A stretch of DNA of 64,000 nt from Streptomyces antarcticus (GCF_026627255.1 NZ_JAPNLM010000009.1:186001-250000), one strand, 5' to 3'. Shown: positions 36,292-49,517, numbered from the stretch's first letter. A program made the numbers and translations. Notes: generated from the letters alone by a model not told the origin.

Positions 36292-37433
36292 CGGGGGGTG
36301 GCGATGGCGGTGAAGGCCGCCTCGTGGGTCCGGCGGCGGGAGCGGTCGAGGGCGAACACCTCGCGGGTCACCGCGGCCAGCGCCGTCGCGGGGGCGTGCA
36401 GGTCGAGGCGGCTGGCCTCGGCGACCTGTTTGGCCCAGGCCTCGGGGACGGCGGCCTCGCCGCCCAGGGCCCCGGCGATGGCGCCCGCCATGGTGGCGGT
36501 GGAGTCGCAGTCGCGGCCGTAGTTGACGGCGCCGAGGACCGAGGCCTCGTACGCGCCGTCCGCGATCAGCAGCATGCCCAGCGCGACGGGGAGTTCCTCG
36601 ATGGCGTGCAGCCGGGACGGGCGCCGGGCGCCCAGGGACGGCTTGCGGTAGTCCGGGCCCACCGAGTCGTACGGGGCGACCGCCGCCCGCAGCGGCACCA
36701 GGGCAGACTCGAAGTCCCGGTGCCGGGCGGCCACTTCGGCGACCGCCTCGATGGCCGCGCGGGTGCCGTCCTTGGCCAGGGCGAGGGCGGTGTCCACCAC
36801 CGAGGCGGCGGTGGCGCCCGGCACGCACGCCGCCGCCACGGCCGCCGCGAACACGCCCGCCGCTTCCCGCCCGTAGGAGGACTGGTGCGCGCCGGCCACG
36901 TCCAGCGCCTCCGCGTAGGCCCCCTCCGGGTTGCCGGCGTTGACGATGCCGACCGGCGCCATGTACATCGCCGCGCCGCAGTTGACGATGTTGCCGCTGC
37001 CGGCCTCGCGCGGGTCGACGTGCGCGTAGTGCAGCCGGGTCACGATCCACTTCTCGGCGAGGAAGATCCGCTGCAACGGCAGTGCATCCGCCTCCAGTTC
37101 GGGGATCCAGCGGGGGTTCCCCATCAGGTCCGGGACGAGGTGGTCGGCGACCGCGTAGGCGTCGAGGTGGTCGCGCACGGTCTCGTAGACCCGTACCAGC
37201 GCGTGCGTCATCAAGGTGTCGTCCGTGACGTGGCCGTCGCCCTTGTGGTACGGGGCGATGGGGCGCGCCGTGCGCCAGTCCTCGTACCAGGGGCCGACGA
37301 TGCCGTGGACGCGGCCGCCGTGGCGTTCCGCGATCTGGTCCGGGGTCCAGCCCTCCACCGGGCCGCCGAGCGCGTCGCCGACGGCGGCTCCGACGAGGGC
37401 GCCGTGGGCCCGGTCCTCCAACGTGAGCGTCAT
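36288..37433 (-). CDS. ADP-ribosylglycohydrolase paralogue C, canonical
   Basis: A 381-residue ARH-fold protein with all expected motifs: GALVGAAVGDALGGPVEG at the start, the binuclear Mg site VTDDT (Thr70, Asp71, Asp72), and GRDCDSTATMAGAIAGALGG (Asp308, Asp310). It lacks extra domains. The family removes ADP-ribose from proteins or small molecules. AAGGATG lies just before the ATG. Seven bases separate it from paralogue B, and it overlaps paralogue D by ATGA. Confidence 0.92.
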   Translation of the reverse strand: MTLTLEDRAHGALVGAAVGDALGGPVEGWTPDQIAERHGGRVHGIVGPWYEDWRTARPIAPYHKGDGHVTDDTLMTHALVRVYETVRDHLDAYAVADHLVPDLMGNPRWIPELEADALPLQRIFLAEKWIVTRLHYAHVDPREAGSGNIVNCGAAMYMAPVGIVNAGNPEGAYAEALDVAGAHQSSYGREAAGVFAAAVAAACVPGATAASVVDTALALAKDGTRAAIEAVAEVAARHRDFESALVPLRAAVAPYDSVGPDYRKPSLGARRPSRLHAIEELPVALGMLLIADGAYEASVLGAVNYGRDCDSTATMAGAIAGALGGEAAVPEAWAKQVAEASRLDLHAPATALAAVTREVFALDRSRRRTHEAAFTAIATPR

Positions 37434-37440
37434 GTCCGAA

Positions 37441-39384
37441 TCATCCTTTGGGTGAGGTGAGTTCCGTACGCGCGAGCAGCGCGGCGAGTTCGACGAGGTC
37501 GGTGCCGGCGAGGCGGGGGAGGGCGCAGCCGGAGAGGGTCCGGCAGGCCTCGCGCCAGGCGGCGGGGATCGAGTCGCCACCGCCGAGCGCGCCGGTGAGG
37601 GCGCCGGCGAGGGCGGGGGCGGAGTCCGCGACGCGGGACAGGCAGGCGGCGGTGGGGACGGCCTCGGCCACCCGGCCGCGGGCGGCGGTCGCGAGGGCGA
37701 GGGCGACGGGCACGGTCTCGGCGGCGGCGATCCCGTAGCTGTAGACGTGGTCCACGATCTCGTGTTCGAGGGTGGGGACGATGGCGAAGGCGCCGCCGTC
37801 GGCGCTGGTACGGAGGTGGGTGCGGGCGAGTCCGACGGCGTGGCGGGCGTTGCGGCCGATCTCGGTGGACTCGGGGAGCTGGGCGAGGGCGGCCTCGACG
37901 GCGGCGTCGACGTCCGCGCCGGTGAGGGCGGTGGCGATGGCGGCGGCCATCGCGCGGGCGCCGTGGACGCCGTCGCCGTCCTGGGTGTAGCGGGCGTCGA
38001 ACTCGGCCAGGTCCGCGGCGGCGGCCGGGGAGCCGGGGTGGACGACGGCCAGGACGCAGGCACGGACGCAGGCTGCGTCGTCGAAGTAGTGCGGATTGTC
38101 GTGGCCGGTGGCGGGCGGGCGCAGGCCGGCGGCGAGGTTGCCCAGGCCGGCCCGGACGGAGATCCGGGCGCGGAGCGGGAGCACGGCGGATTCGACCTCG
38201 GGGGCGCGTTCCGCGGCCGCGGCGACCTCGGAGGCGAGGGCGTTCCACGCGAGGTCGATGGCGGCGCGCATGCGGCGGGAGCGGGAGAGGTCGCTGAGCA
38301 GGACCCCGGCGGCGGTGAGCACCGACTCGGCGGCGAAGGCCGCCCACTCGGCGTCGTCGCTGGGGCCCAGGCGCAGCGGCTCCGGGGGCTGGTTGAGGGC
38401 GATCGGGACGGGGAGGGTGGTGGTGGCGTTCTGCTCGGCGAAGGTGTCGAGCTCCCGGGTGAGGCGGCGGGTCCACTCGGGCATGCGGCTGGCGCGGTGG
38501 CGGGCGGCGGGCCAGCCGGCCGCGTCCCCGGCGGCGAGCCCGAGCAGCAGCCCCTCGATCCGCCGCCGGTCGACCGCGCCGCCGGTCGCGTCCGCGGGGG
38601 TACGGGGCTCCGGGCGGGGGAGTTCCGCGGCGGGCCCGGCCGGTCGCTCGGCGATCCGGACCCCGGCCGTACGGGGTGCTCGCGGCGCGGAGTCCGGTAC
38701 GGGCGCGAGCCCCGCGGCGCCGGTACGGGGCTCCGGCCCGCCGCCCGGCCCCGGGATCCCCGGCGCGGCGGGGTCCGCCGGGGCGTCCCGCACTTCCGGG
38801 GTTTCCTGGGCGTACGGGCCGTCCTCGTACGGGCCGTCCTCGTACGGGCCGTCCTCGTACGGGCCGTCCTCGTACGGGCCGCCCCGCGCGGCCGGGGTGT
38901 CCGGGGCCGGGACGGCGCTGCTCGGCGGGGCGGCGGTCCGCGGAGCGGCGGCCGTCCAGCGCGGGGGAGCGGGGCGCGCGGTGCCGGGCTCGGGGGCGGC
39001 CGGGCCGCCGGAAGCCGGGTCCGGGGCTGCCGGATCGCGGGCCGGGGCCGTGGGGCGGGCGGCCGCCGGGTCCGGGGCCGTTGCGCTCGGGGCCTCCGGG
39101 GCAGGGGGAATCGTTGCGGGCGGGAGGGTAGCCGTCCCGGCCGGTGCCGTCGGACCCTCGGGAACGGGGGCCGAGGCTGTGGGGCCCGGTCTCGCGGCCG
39201 CCGGAGGCGCCGGTCTCGCGGGGGCCGGGGCCGTCGCGTCCGGGGGAGCCGGATCGGGCGGGCGGGCGGCCGTTCCGGCCGGGGCCACCGTGCGCGCGGG
39301 AGCGGGGGCCGGGGCCACGGGAGCCGGGTTCGCGGGAGCCGGCCGGGCCGTCGGGGGGTCCGGGGTGTACGGGGGCGGGGTCAT
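37441..39384 (-). CDS. ADP-ribosylglycohydrolase paralogue B, degenerate site and long disordered N-terminus
   Basis: A 647-residue protein. Residues 1-270 are almost wholly Pro/Ala/Gly/Thr, with a GPYED repeat at about 169-191, so they are probably disordered. The ARH domain begins at IEGLLLGLAAGDAAGWPAA. The TDDT site is SDDA (342-345), and the C-terminal DxDT is VADS (585-588), losing one metal-binding Asp. Catalysis is therefore doubtful. A binding, scaffold or pseudoenzyme role is an inference. It is coupled to paralogue A by ATGA. Confidence 0.85.
   Translation of the reverse strand: MTPPPYTPDPPTARPAPANPAPVAPAPAPARTVAPAGTAARPPDPAPPDATAPAPARPAPPAAARPGPTASAPVPEGPTAPAGTATLPPATIPPAPEAPSATAPDPAAARPTAPARDPAAPDPASGGPAAPEPGTARPAPPRWTAAAPRTAAPPSSAVPAPDTPAARGGPYEDGPYEDGPYEDGPYEDGPYAQETPEVRDAPADPAAPGIPGPGGGPEPRTGAAGLAPVPDSAPRAPRTAGVRIAERPAGPAAELPRPEPRTPADATGGAVDRRRIEGLLLGLAAGDAAGWPAARHRASRMPEWTRRLTRELDTFAEQNATTTLPVPIALNQPPEPLRLGPSDDAEWAAFAAESVLTAAGVLLSDLSRSRRMRAAIDLAWNALASEVAAAAERAPEVESAVLPLRARISVRAGLGNLAAGLRPPATGHDNPHYFDDAACVRACVLAVVHPGSPAAAADLAEFDARYTQDGDGVHGARAMAAAIATALTGADVDAAVEAALAQLPESTEIGRNARHAVGLARTHLRTSADGGAFAIVPTLEHEIVDHVYSYGIAAAETVPVALALATAARGRVAEAVPTAACLSRVADSAPALAGALTGALGGGDSIPAAWREACRTLSGCALPRLAGTDLVELAALLARTELTSPKG
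38821..38880. repeat. 15-bp tandem repeat, four exact copies
   Basis: gtcctcgtacgggcc is repeated four times without change, after a partial copy. On the minus strand it codes for GPYED in the disordered arm of paralogue B. Being a multiple of three, copy-number change keeps the frame. Confidence 0.95.
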
Positions 39385-40367
39385 CGGGGCGTCTCGTATT
39401 CGGGGGTGAGGAGGTCCGCGATGTCCAGGACGTGGTAGCCCCGCATCGAGGGGAGGCAGCTGCCGCGGACCGGGCCGATGGCCGACGCCCAGGCGGCGGG
39501 GATCGCCGCGGCGCCCGACATCGCACCGGCGAGGGCGCCCGCCACGGCCGCCGTGGTGTCCGCGTCGCGCCCCATGTTCACGGCGGTCAGGACGGAGGAG
39601 GCGAAGTCGCCCCCGCACGCGGCGAACGCGCCGAAGGCCAGGCCGACGGCCTCCGGGGCCAGGTCCGTCCACGGGTAGCCGCCGATGACGACCGCCGAGC
39701 GCACCGCCCGTTCGCCGCGCGGGGCGGCGGTCACCGCGCGCCGCAGGGAGCGGGCCGTCCAGGAGTCGGAGGGGATGACCGACAGCGCCGCCGAGACCAC
39801 CGAGGCCGGGGACCCGCCGGCCATGGCCGCCGCGACGCCCGCCGCGACGGCCTGGCCGCCGTAGATGCCCTCGCCTTCGTGGCTCACGCAGCCGTCGATC
39901 GCGACGAGCCGCGCCGCCTCGGCCGGGCGGCCGGCCGCGAAGACCCCGAACGGGGCCGCGCGCATCGCCAGCCCGTCCGACCAGGCGTGCCGGTGCTGTG
40001 CGGAGATGGGGGCCGCGAGGCCCCGGCGGAGGTTCTCCAGCGTGCCGCGCTCCGAGAAGCCCGCGCCGCGGAAGGGGCCCTCGTCGAGGTCCGCGATCCA
40101 GTGGTGCCAGGCCCGCTCCACGTGGGAGACGGTGAGCGCCGTGCCGTGCCGGGCCAGCAGGAGCCCGGAGAAGATCGCGTACTCGGTGTCGTCCGTGCCC
40201 GCCGGGTCGTCCGACACGAAGCCTTCGATGCGGCCCCACTTGGCCCGGATCTCCGACGGCTTCATGTTCTCCGCGGGGGCGCCCAGCGCGTCACCCACCG
40301 CGAGTCCCAGAAGAGCACCCCTGGCCCGTTCGAGGAGGACCTGTGGATTGCATGCAATCAGCTCCAT
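39381..40367 (-). CDS. ADP-ribosylglycohydrolase paralogue A, canonical, first gene of operon
   Basis: A 328-residue ARH-fold protein. Motifs are ARGALLGLAVGDALGAPAEN (Asp26), GTDDTEYAIF (Thr58, Asp59, Asp60) and MGRDADTTAAVAGALAGAMSG (Asp268, Asp270), the full binuclear metal site. The ATG at 40367 has GGAGAGG upstream. In-frame sequence further up is non-coding in character. It leads the seven-gene operon, and its promoter should lie in the 271-base gap shared with the divergent VIT gene. Confidence 0.92.
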   Translation of the reverse strand: MELIACNPQVLLERARGALLGLAVGDALGAPAENMKPSEIRAKWGRIEGFVSDDPAGTDDTEYAIFSGLLLARHGTALTVSHVERAWHHWIADLDEGPFRGAGFSERGTLENLRRGLAAPISAQHRHAWSDGLAMRAAPFGVFAAGRPAEAARLVAIDGCVSHEGEGIYGGQAVAAGVAAAMAGGSPASVVSAALSVIPSDSWTARSLRRAVTAAPRGERAVRSAVVIGGYPWTDLAPEAVGLAFGAFAACGGDFASSVLTAVNMGRDADTTAAVAGALAGAMSGAAAIPAAWASAIGPVRGSCLPSMRGYHVLDIADLLTPEYETPR

Positions 40368-40638
40368 GGCGCGCCTCTCCACTTGATGGGACTCATGATG
40401 AGCCCTTGGGGGATTTGTTCCATGACATGTGGTTTGTCGCCCGCTGCGAAACACCCCGCGCGCGCTCTCGTCACCCGGTCGCCGACCCGTAAAACCGCAG
40501 GTAAGTACGGCCTTCCTTGCTGGCGGGCGGCAAAAATCGTGCGTAGGTTCGAGGCGATCAGGGGGAGTGGGTGTCCGCGCGTCGGCTGCGTGGCGGCTTC
40601 GCGTACCCACTCGCACAAAAGGGGAGAAAAGAGCCACC

Positions 40639-41370
40639 ATGTCCATCATCGACATCGAAGCACCGCTGCACACCGCCCACCGCGACAATCACACGCACCG
40701 TGACGTCAACGGCGGGTGGCTGCGCCCGGCGGTCTTCGGTGCGATGGACGGGCTGGTGTCCAACCTCGCCCTGATGACGGGCGTCGCCGGAGGCGCCGTC
40801 GCCCCGCACGTCGTGGTGATCACCGGGCTGGCGGGCCTCGCGGCCGGCGCGTTCTCGATGGCGGCCGGCGAGTACACCTCCGTCGCCTCGCAGCGCGAAC
40901 TGGTCCTCGCGGAACTCGACGTGGAGCGCCAGCAGCTGCGCAAGCACCCCGTCGACGAGATGGAGGAGCTGGCGCAGCTCTACGCCTCGCGCGGCGTCGA
41001 CCCCTCCCTCGCCCGCGAGGTCGCGATGCAGCTCTCCCGGGACCCGGAGCAGGCGCTGGAGATCCACGCGCGCGAGGAGCTCGGGATCGACCCCGAGGAC
41101 CTGCCGTCGCCGATGGTCGCGGCGGTGTCCTCGTTCGGCTCCTTCGCCCTGGGTGCGCTGCTGCCCCTGCTCCCGTACCTGCTCGGGGCCGTGTCCCTGT
41201 GGCCGGCGGTGCTGCTCGCCCTGGTGGGGCTCTTCGCCTGCGGAGCGGTCGTCTCGCGGGTCACGGCCAGGTCCTGGTGGTACAGCGGACTGCGCCAGCT
41301 CGTCCTGGGTGGCGCGGCCGCGGGTGTGACGTACATCCTGGGAACCTGGATCGGTGGAGCCATAGGCTGA
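40639..41370 (+). CDS. VIT1/CCC1-family transporter
   Basis: A 243-residue membrane protein of the vacuolar iron/manganese transporter family. Seen are GWLRPAVFGAMDGLVSNLALMTGVAGG, GLAGLAAGAFSMAAGEYTSVASQREL, a cytoplasmic metal-binding helical region rich in Glu (VDEMEELAQLYASRG... HAREELGIDPEDL), then SPMVAAVSSFGSFALGALLPLLPYLL and two further helices. Export of Fe2+ or Mn2+ from the cytosol is the family role. The ATG follows ggggagaaaagagccacc. It is divergent from the ADP-ribosylglycohydrolase operon. Confidence 0.9.
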   Translation: MSIIDIEAPLHTAHRDNHTHRDVNGGWLRPAVFGAMDGLVSNLALMTGVAGGAVAPHVVVITGLAGLAAGAFSMAAGEYTSVASQRELVLAELDVERQQLRKHPVDEMEELAQLYASRGVDPSLAREVAMQLSRDPEQALEIHAREELGIDPEDLPSPMVAAVSSFGSFALGALLPLLPYLLGAVSLWPAVLLALVGLFACGAVVSRVTARSWWYSGLRQLVLGGAAAGVTYILGTWIGGAIG

Positions 41371-41713
41371 CCGCGCAGGGAGTGAGACACTATGCGGTAC
41401 GCGGCATAAGTAGTTCGTTACTCGGCGGTTTCGATTCCGTGTCCGCCGGGCATCACACCATGGCGTCCCCCCGGTTTCGCCGGGAGGCGCCCAGGGGCAA
41501 CGATGCTCCTCGCGCCGGGACCTTCGGCCCGTGATCGCAAGCTGATTCGCCCGCGAAGGTCCCCTCTTTTCTGCCACGTGCACTGTCCGCATGCTGGAAT
41601 GGCATATCCGCTTCTCGGGATTGTCGTCATCATGTAATCTGCACGAAATTTCGCAGAGGGCCAACGTCGTCCCTCGGCTATGCACATATGCCACGACGAC
41701 GACGGGAGAGCCG
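41371..41713. other. Regulatory gap between VIT gene and gltB
   Basis: No gene is seen in these 343 bases. A short cccgg-tttcg-ccggg hairpin lies near 41470 and might end the VIT transcript. The last 100 bases are less GC-rich than the surroundings and hold the GlnR-like site and the palindrome cgaaatttcg, so the gltB promoter is probably here. Confidence 0.5.
41634..41649 (+). promoter_or_regulatory. GlnR-box-like element upstream of gltB
   Basis: GTAAT-CTGCAC-GAAAT follows the actinobacterial GlnR layout (GTnAC, 6 bases, GAAAC) with only the last base of each half different. It ends 64 bases before the gltB ATG. GlnR controls nitrogen-assimilation genes, so the place makes sense. Confidence 0.45.
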
Positions 41714-46340
<4,627 letters not shown>

Positions 46341-46348
<8 letters not shown>

Positions 46349-47801
46349 CCCGAAGGGCTTCCTCACCACAGCGCGCGAGACCGCCTGCACCCGTCCCGTG
46401 GCCGACCGCCTGGGGGACTGGAACGAGGTCTACGTTCCGGGCTCCCTGCTCCCGATCATCAGCAAGCAGGCCGGCCGCTGCATGGACTGCGGCATCCCGT
46501 TCTGCCACAACGGCTGTCCGCTCGGGAACCTGATCCCGGAGTGGAACGACTTCGCGTACCGCGAGGACTGGACGGCGGCGTCCGAGCGCCTGCACGCGAC
46601 GAACAACTTCCCGGAGTTCACCGGGCGGCTGTGCCCGGCTCCGTGCGAGTCGGCGTGTGTGCTCGGCATCAACCAGCCGGCCGTCACCATCAAGAACGTC
46701 GAAGTCTCGATCATCGACCGGGCGTGGGACAACGGCAACGTCACCCCGCAGCCGCCCGAGCGGCTGTCGGGCAAGACGGCCGCCGTGATCGGCTCCGGTC
46801 CGGCGGGTCTCGCCGCGGCCCAGCAGCTGACCCGGGCCGGGCACACGGTCGTGGTGTACGAGCGCGCCGACCGCGTCGGCGGGCTGCTGCGCTACGGCAT
46901 CCCCGAGTTCAAGATGGAGAAGGTGCACATCAACCGCCGCATCGAGCAGATGCGCGCTGAGGGCACCAAGTTCCGTACCGGCATCGAGGTCGGCCGCGAC
47001 ATCACCGCCACCGACCTGCGCAAGCGGTTCGACGCGGTGGTCATCGCGGCGGGCGCCACCGTCTCCCGCGACCTCCCGGTCCCGGGACGCGAGCTCAGCG
47101 GCATCCACTTCGCGATGGAGTACCTGCCGCTCGCGAACAAGGTGCAGGAGGGCGACTTCATGGCGCCCCCCATCACGGCCGAGGGCAAGCACGTCGTCGT
47201 CATCGGCGGCGGCGACACCGGCGCGGACTGCGTGGGCACCGCCCACCGCCAGGGCGCGGCCTCGGTCACGCAGCTGGAGATCATGCCGCGCCCGTCCGAG
47301 GACCGGCCGGCCCACCAGCCGTGGCCGACGTTCCCCATGCTGTACAAGGTCACCTCGGCCCACGAGGAGGGCGGCGAGCGGGTCTACTCCGTCTCCACCA
47401 CCCACTTCGAGGGCGACGCGGACGGCAACGTCCAGTCCCTGCACCTCACCGAGGTGGAGTTCGTCGACGGCAAGCTCACCTCGAAGCCCGGCACCGAGCG
47501 CGTCCTCCCGGCGCAGCTCGTCACCCTGGCGATGGGCTTCACGGGCACCGACCAGGAGAACGGCCTGGTCCAGCAGTTCGGCCTGGCGCTGGACGCGCGC
47601 GGCAACATCGAGCGCGACGCCGCCTACGCGACCAACGTCGACGGCGTCTTCGTCGCCGGCGACGCCGGCCGCGGCCAGTCGCTCATCGTGTGGGCCATCG
47701 CGGAGGGCCGCTCGGCCGCCCGCGGCGTGGACCGGTTCCTGACCGGCACCAGCGCCCTCCCGTACCCGGTCAAGCCGACGGACCGCTCCATCACCGTCTG
47801 A
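46341..47801 (+). CDS. gltD: Glutamate synthase small subunit
   Basis: A 486-residue GOGAT beta subunit that passes electrons from NADPH through FAD to GltB. The N-terminal cysteines for 4Fe-4S clusters are in CMDCGIPFCHNGCPLGN and LCPAPCESACVLG. The FAD site is AAVIGSGPAGLAAAQQL and the NADPH site VVVIGGGDTGADCVG. The C-terminal GVFVAGDAGRGQSLIVWAI is the second FAD motif. The ATG overlaps the end of gltB by 8 bases. Confidence 0.97.
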
Positions 47802-47812
47802 CCCCGCCCCAC

Positions 47813-47856
47813 CCCGGCGGCCCCCGGGCCGCCGGGCCCCCTCCGGCAACGGAGGG
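47813..47856 (+). terminator. Two tandem hairpins after gltBD
   Basis: A 10-bp stem (cccggcggcc / ggccgccggg, loop cccg) is followed at once by a 7-bp stem (ccctccg / cggaggg) with a GCAA tetraloop. They lie 11 bases after gltD and also face the end of the convergent GntR remnant. Confidence 0.75.
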
Positions 47857-47861
47857 ACCCC

Positions 47862-48508
47862 TCATACGGTCCGTACAACGGTGTACGGAACTCTGACACC
47901 GCGCCCGCTATGTCCCCGACCAGGGATGGCGGGCGCTGTGGCGTTCCGGGCCTGTTCGGGGGTGAACTCGTACTGGAGCTCGTAGAGATGCCCGGCCTTC
48001 ACCATGACGGTGACCTCGACCGGACGCTTGTCCACGTCGCACACGGCGCGCAGGATACGCAGCACGGGCAGGTCTCCCGGCAGCCGCAGCGCGGCGTACT
48101 GCTCCTGCGTCGCGATCCGCGCGGAGCTCCGGTCGGTCCTGTGCGCCGGCCGGAAGCCGAGCTCGGCGAGCAGGTCGGGGTGCCGCCCCGGATCCGGCGC
48201 GCCTCCGCCAGGGCGGTGCCGCGCGCGACATCGAACGGGTGGTACGAACTCACCAGTCCGGCGGGTTCGCCGTCGAGGGTGATCAGCTGGTATCGGCGGA
48301 CGGTGCGCTGTCGGTTCGGCCGTACGGTGATTGCCGATCCGGCTCGGCCGATGACCAGCCCCTCGCTCTCCAGGAGCTGAACGGCCTTTCGGATCGTGGC
48401 GTTGGACGCGTCGAAGCGGTTCTTCAGCTGTGCGGTGGACTGCGGCTTCGCCCCGGGCGCGAGCCCTCCGCTCGTGATCTCGCCGCGCAGGTCGGCGGCA
48501 ATGAGCAC
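47862..48508 (-). pseudogene. GntR/UTRA-type regulator broken by a frameshift
   Basis: The N-terminal part (frame from 48508) is a GntR winged-helix: IAADLRGEITSGGLAPGAKPQSTAQLKNRFDASNATIRKAVQLLESEGLVIGRAG, then the start of a UTRA effector domain up to AEARRIRGG. Near 48185 the frame changes. The continuation PDLLAELGFRPAHRTDRSS...QYAALRLPGDLPVLRILRAVCDVDKRPVEVTVMVKAGHLYELQYEF is in the next frame and runs to the stop at 47862. One missing G would explain it. The result is either a dead gene or a sequence error. Confidence 0.8.
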
Positions 48509-48600
48509 GTGGAGCGGGCGGGGGTCCGGTCCATCGGTTCTGGACCGCTCAAGGTCATCCGATCCTGATCTCGTACCGCAGCTGCTGGCGTCCGGCCGGC

Positions 48601-48760
48601 ATGAGCATCAGATCCGCCTGGATCGCACGGTCCGAGCCGTGGGGCTGCGGGCTGTGGCTCGTTACTTCGGTCGCGGACGCGTTCGAGGTCCGGGACGAGG
48701 GGGTGGGCAAGACGGCCCGCGCGCTCTTCAGGTTGCCGCCGCCTGTGGACGGGCGGGTGG
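48601..48760 (+). pseudogene. Fragment of an RsbW-like ATP-binding protein
   Basis: The plus-strand reading EPWGCGLWLVTSVADAFEVRDEGVGKTARALFRLPPP looks like the C-terminus of the histidine-kinase-like ATPases (RsbW/anti-sigma type) common in Streptomyces, covering the G2-box segment and final strand. The N-terminal two thirds are missing. Assigned from motif memory only. Confidence 0.4.
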
Positions 48761-48781
48761 TGCCGGGGGGCCGACAGTGGG

Positions 48782-48880
48782 TCACGGGGCCGGGGCCGAG
48801 CGGGCCGTTACGCCCGCCTTGCGGAAGATGTGCGACAGGTGGGCGTCGACCGTGCGGGGGCTGAGGTAGGGCCGCGCCGG
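48782..48880 (-). pseudogene. Fragment of a LuxR-type regulator C-terminus
   Basis: The minus strand reads YLSPRTVDAHLSHIFRKAGVTARSAPAP then stop, the last two helices of a LuxR HTH domain. Nothing upstream in frame continues it, because the adjacent sequence codes on the other strand. So this is a residue of a lost regulator gene. Confidence 0.6.
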
Positions 48881-48889
48881 CTTCTGCGT

Positions 48890-49470
48890 CGACCCTCCCG
48901 AGCAGCTCCCGCGGATCCTGGAGCTGATGGGCGACGAGGGGCTCGGCTCGGTGGTCCGGGCCGCTGCGGCTTACGGGCTCTGGGAGGAGTGCCTCGCCCT
49001 CGCCCTCGCCGTCGCCGCGGCCGTCGGCGGCAAGCAGCGGCTGCGGATCGCCCGCCTCGCCGCCCGCCTCGACGGGGCCGAGCTCGATTCGCTCGTGCGG
49101 GTGACGTGGGCGGAGGGCTGTGGGAGGCGCTGCCGCCCCTCGTCGCGCTGCTCGGTGAGGAGGACCGGCTCGCTCGCCGTGGCCCGGCCGGGCGCGCTGC
49201 GCGATCCGCAGGTGCCGGCCGGGGTGGTACGGGCCGTCGTGGTGACGGGGCTCTGGGGGGAGTTCCTGCCGCTCGTCGGGGTCCTTCCGCGGGACGCGCG
49301 GCAGGTGGTGGCGGACGCTGCGGCCGCGCTGGACGACGGGGAACCGGACGCGCCGGCCCGTGAGGTCGGCGCGGGGGACCTGTGGGACCTGGTGCCCCCC
49401 TCGTCGAGCTGATGAACGACGCCGGCAAGCAGCGGATCTTCGACCTGCCGGCGTTCCGGGACCAGCCGTA
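48890..49470 (+). pseudogene. Helical-repeat protein with several frameshifts
   Basis: The plus strand codes for four related units centred on GLWEECLALALAVAAAV, GLWEALPPLVALLGEED, GLWGEFLPLVGVLP and DLWDLVPPLVELM, each with about 40-50 residues. They lie in different frames: the frame changes near 49115, again near 49165, and near 49395 (a six-C run where seven would keep the frame), before ending FDLPAFRDQP at 49470. No intact copy remains. The family is not recognised; such repeats suggest an alpha-solenoid. Confidence 0.6.
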
Positions 49471-49517
49471 GCGGTCGGGATCAGCCGTAGCGGTCGGGAT
49501 CAGCCGTAGCGGTCGGG
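49463..49517. repeat. 19-bp tandem repeats, nearly three copies
   Basis: cagccgtagcggtcgggat is repeated directly across the end of the broken repeat-protein gene, so that gene's last codons and stop (cag ccg tag) are tripled. From here to 49808 I see no gene or further structure. Confidence 0.9.

Noticed and set aside
38821..38880. Iteron-type origin or CRISPR repeats
   Set aside because: The 15-bp units are gapless, in frame and encode GPYED within an ADP-ribosylglycohydrolase gene.
34741..39438. Long plus-strand open frames across the ARH operon
   Set aside because: They read as Gly/Val/Arg/Asp-rich shadows. ARH motifs, overlaps and ribosome sites are on the minus strand.
40500..40560. 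Promoter for the VIT gene (ttgctg ... taggtt)
   Set aside because: The two elements are about 21 bases apart and the -10 match is weak, so it was not annotated.
40380..40638. Iron-box (DmdR/IdeR) operator before the VIT-family gene
   Set aside because: No sequence close to the iron-box palindrome is visible in the gap.
48555..48785. 76-residue minus-strand frame ending LRYEIRIG
   Set aside because: The plus strand of the same stretch reads as the C-terminus of an ATP-binding protein, which is the better explanation.
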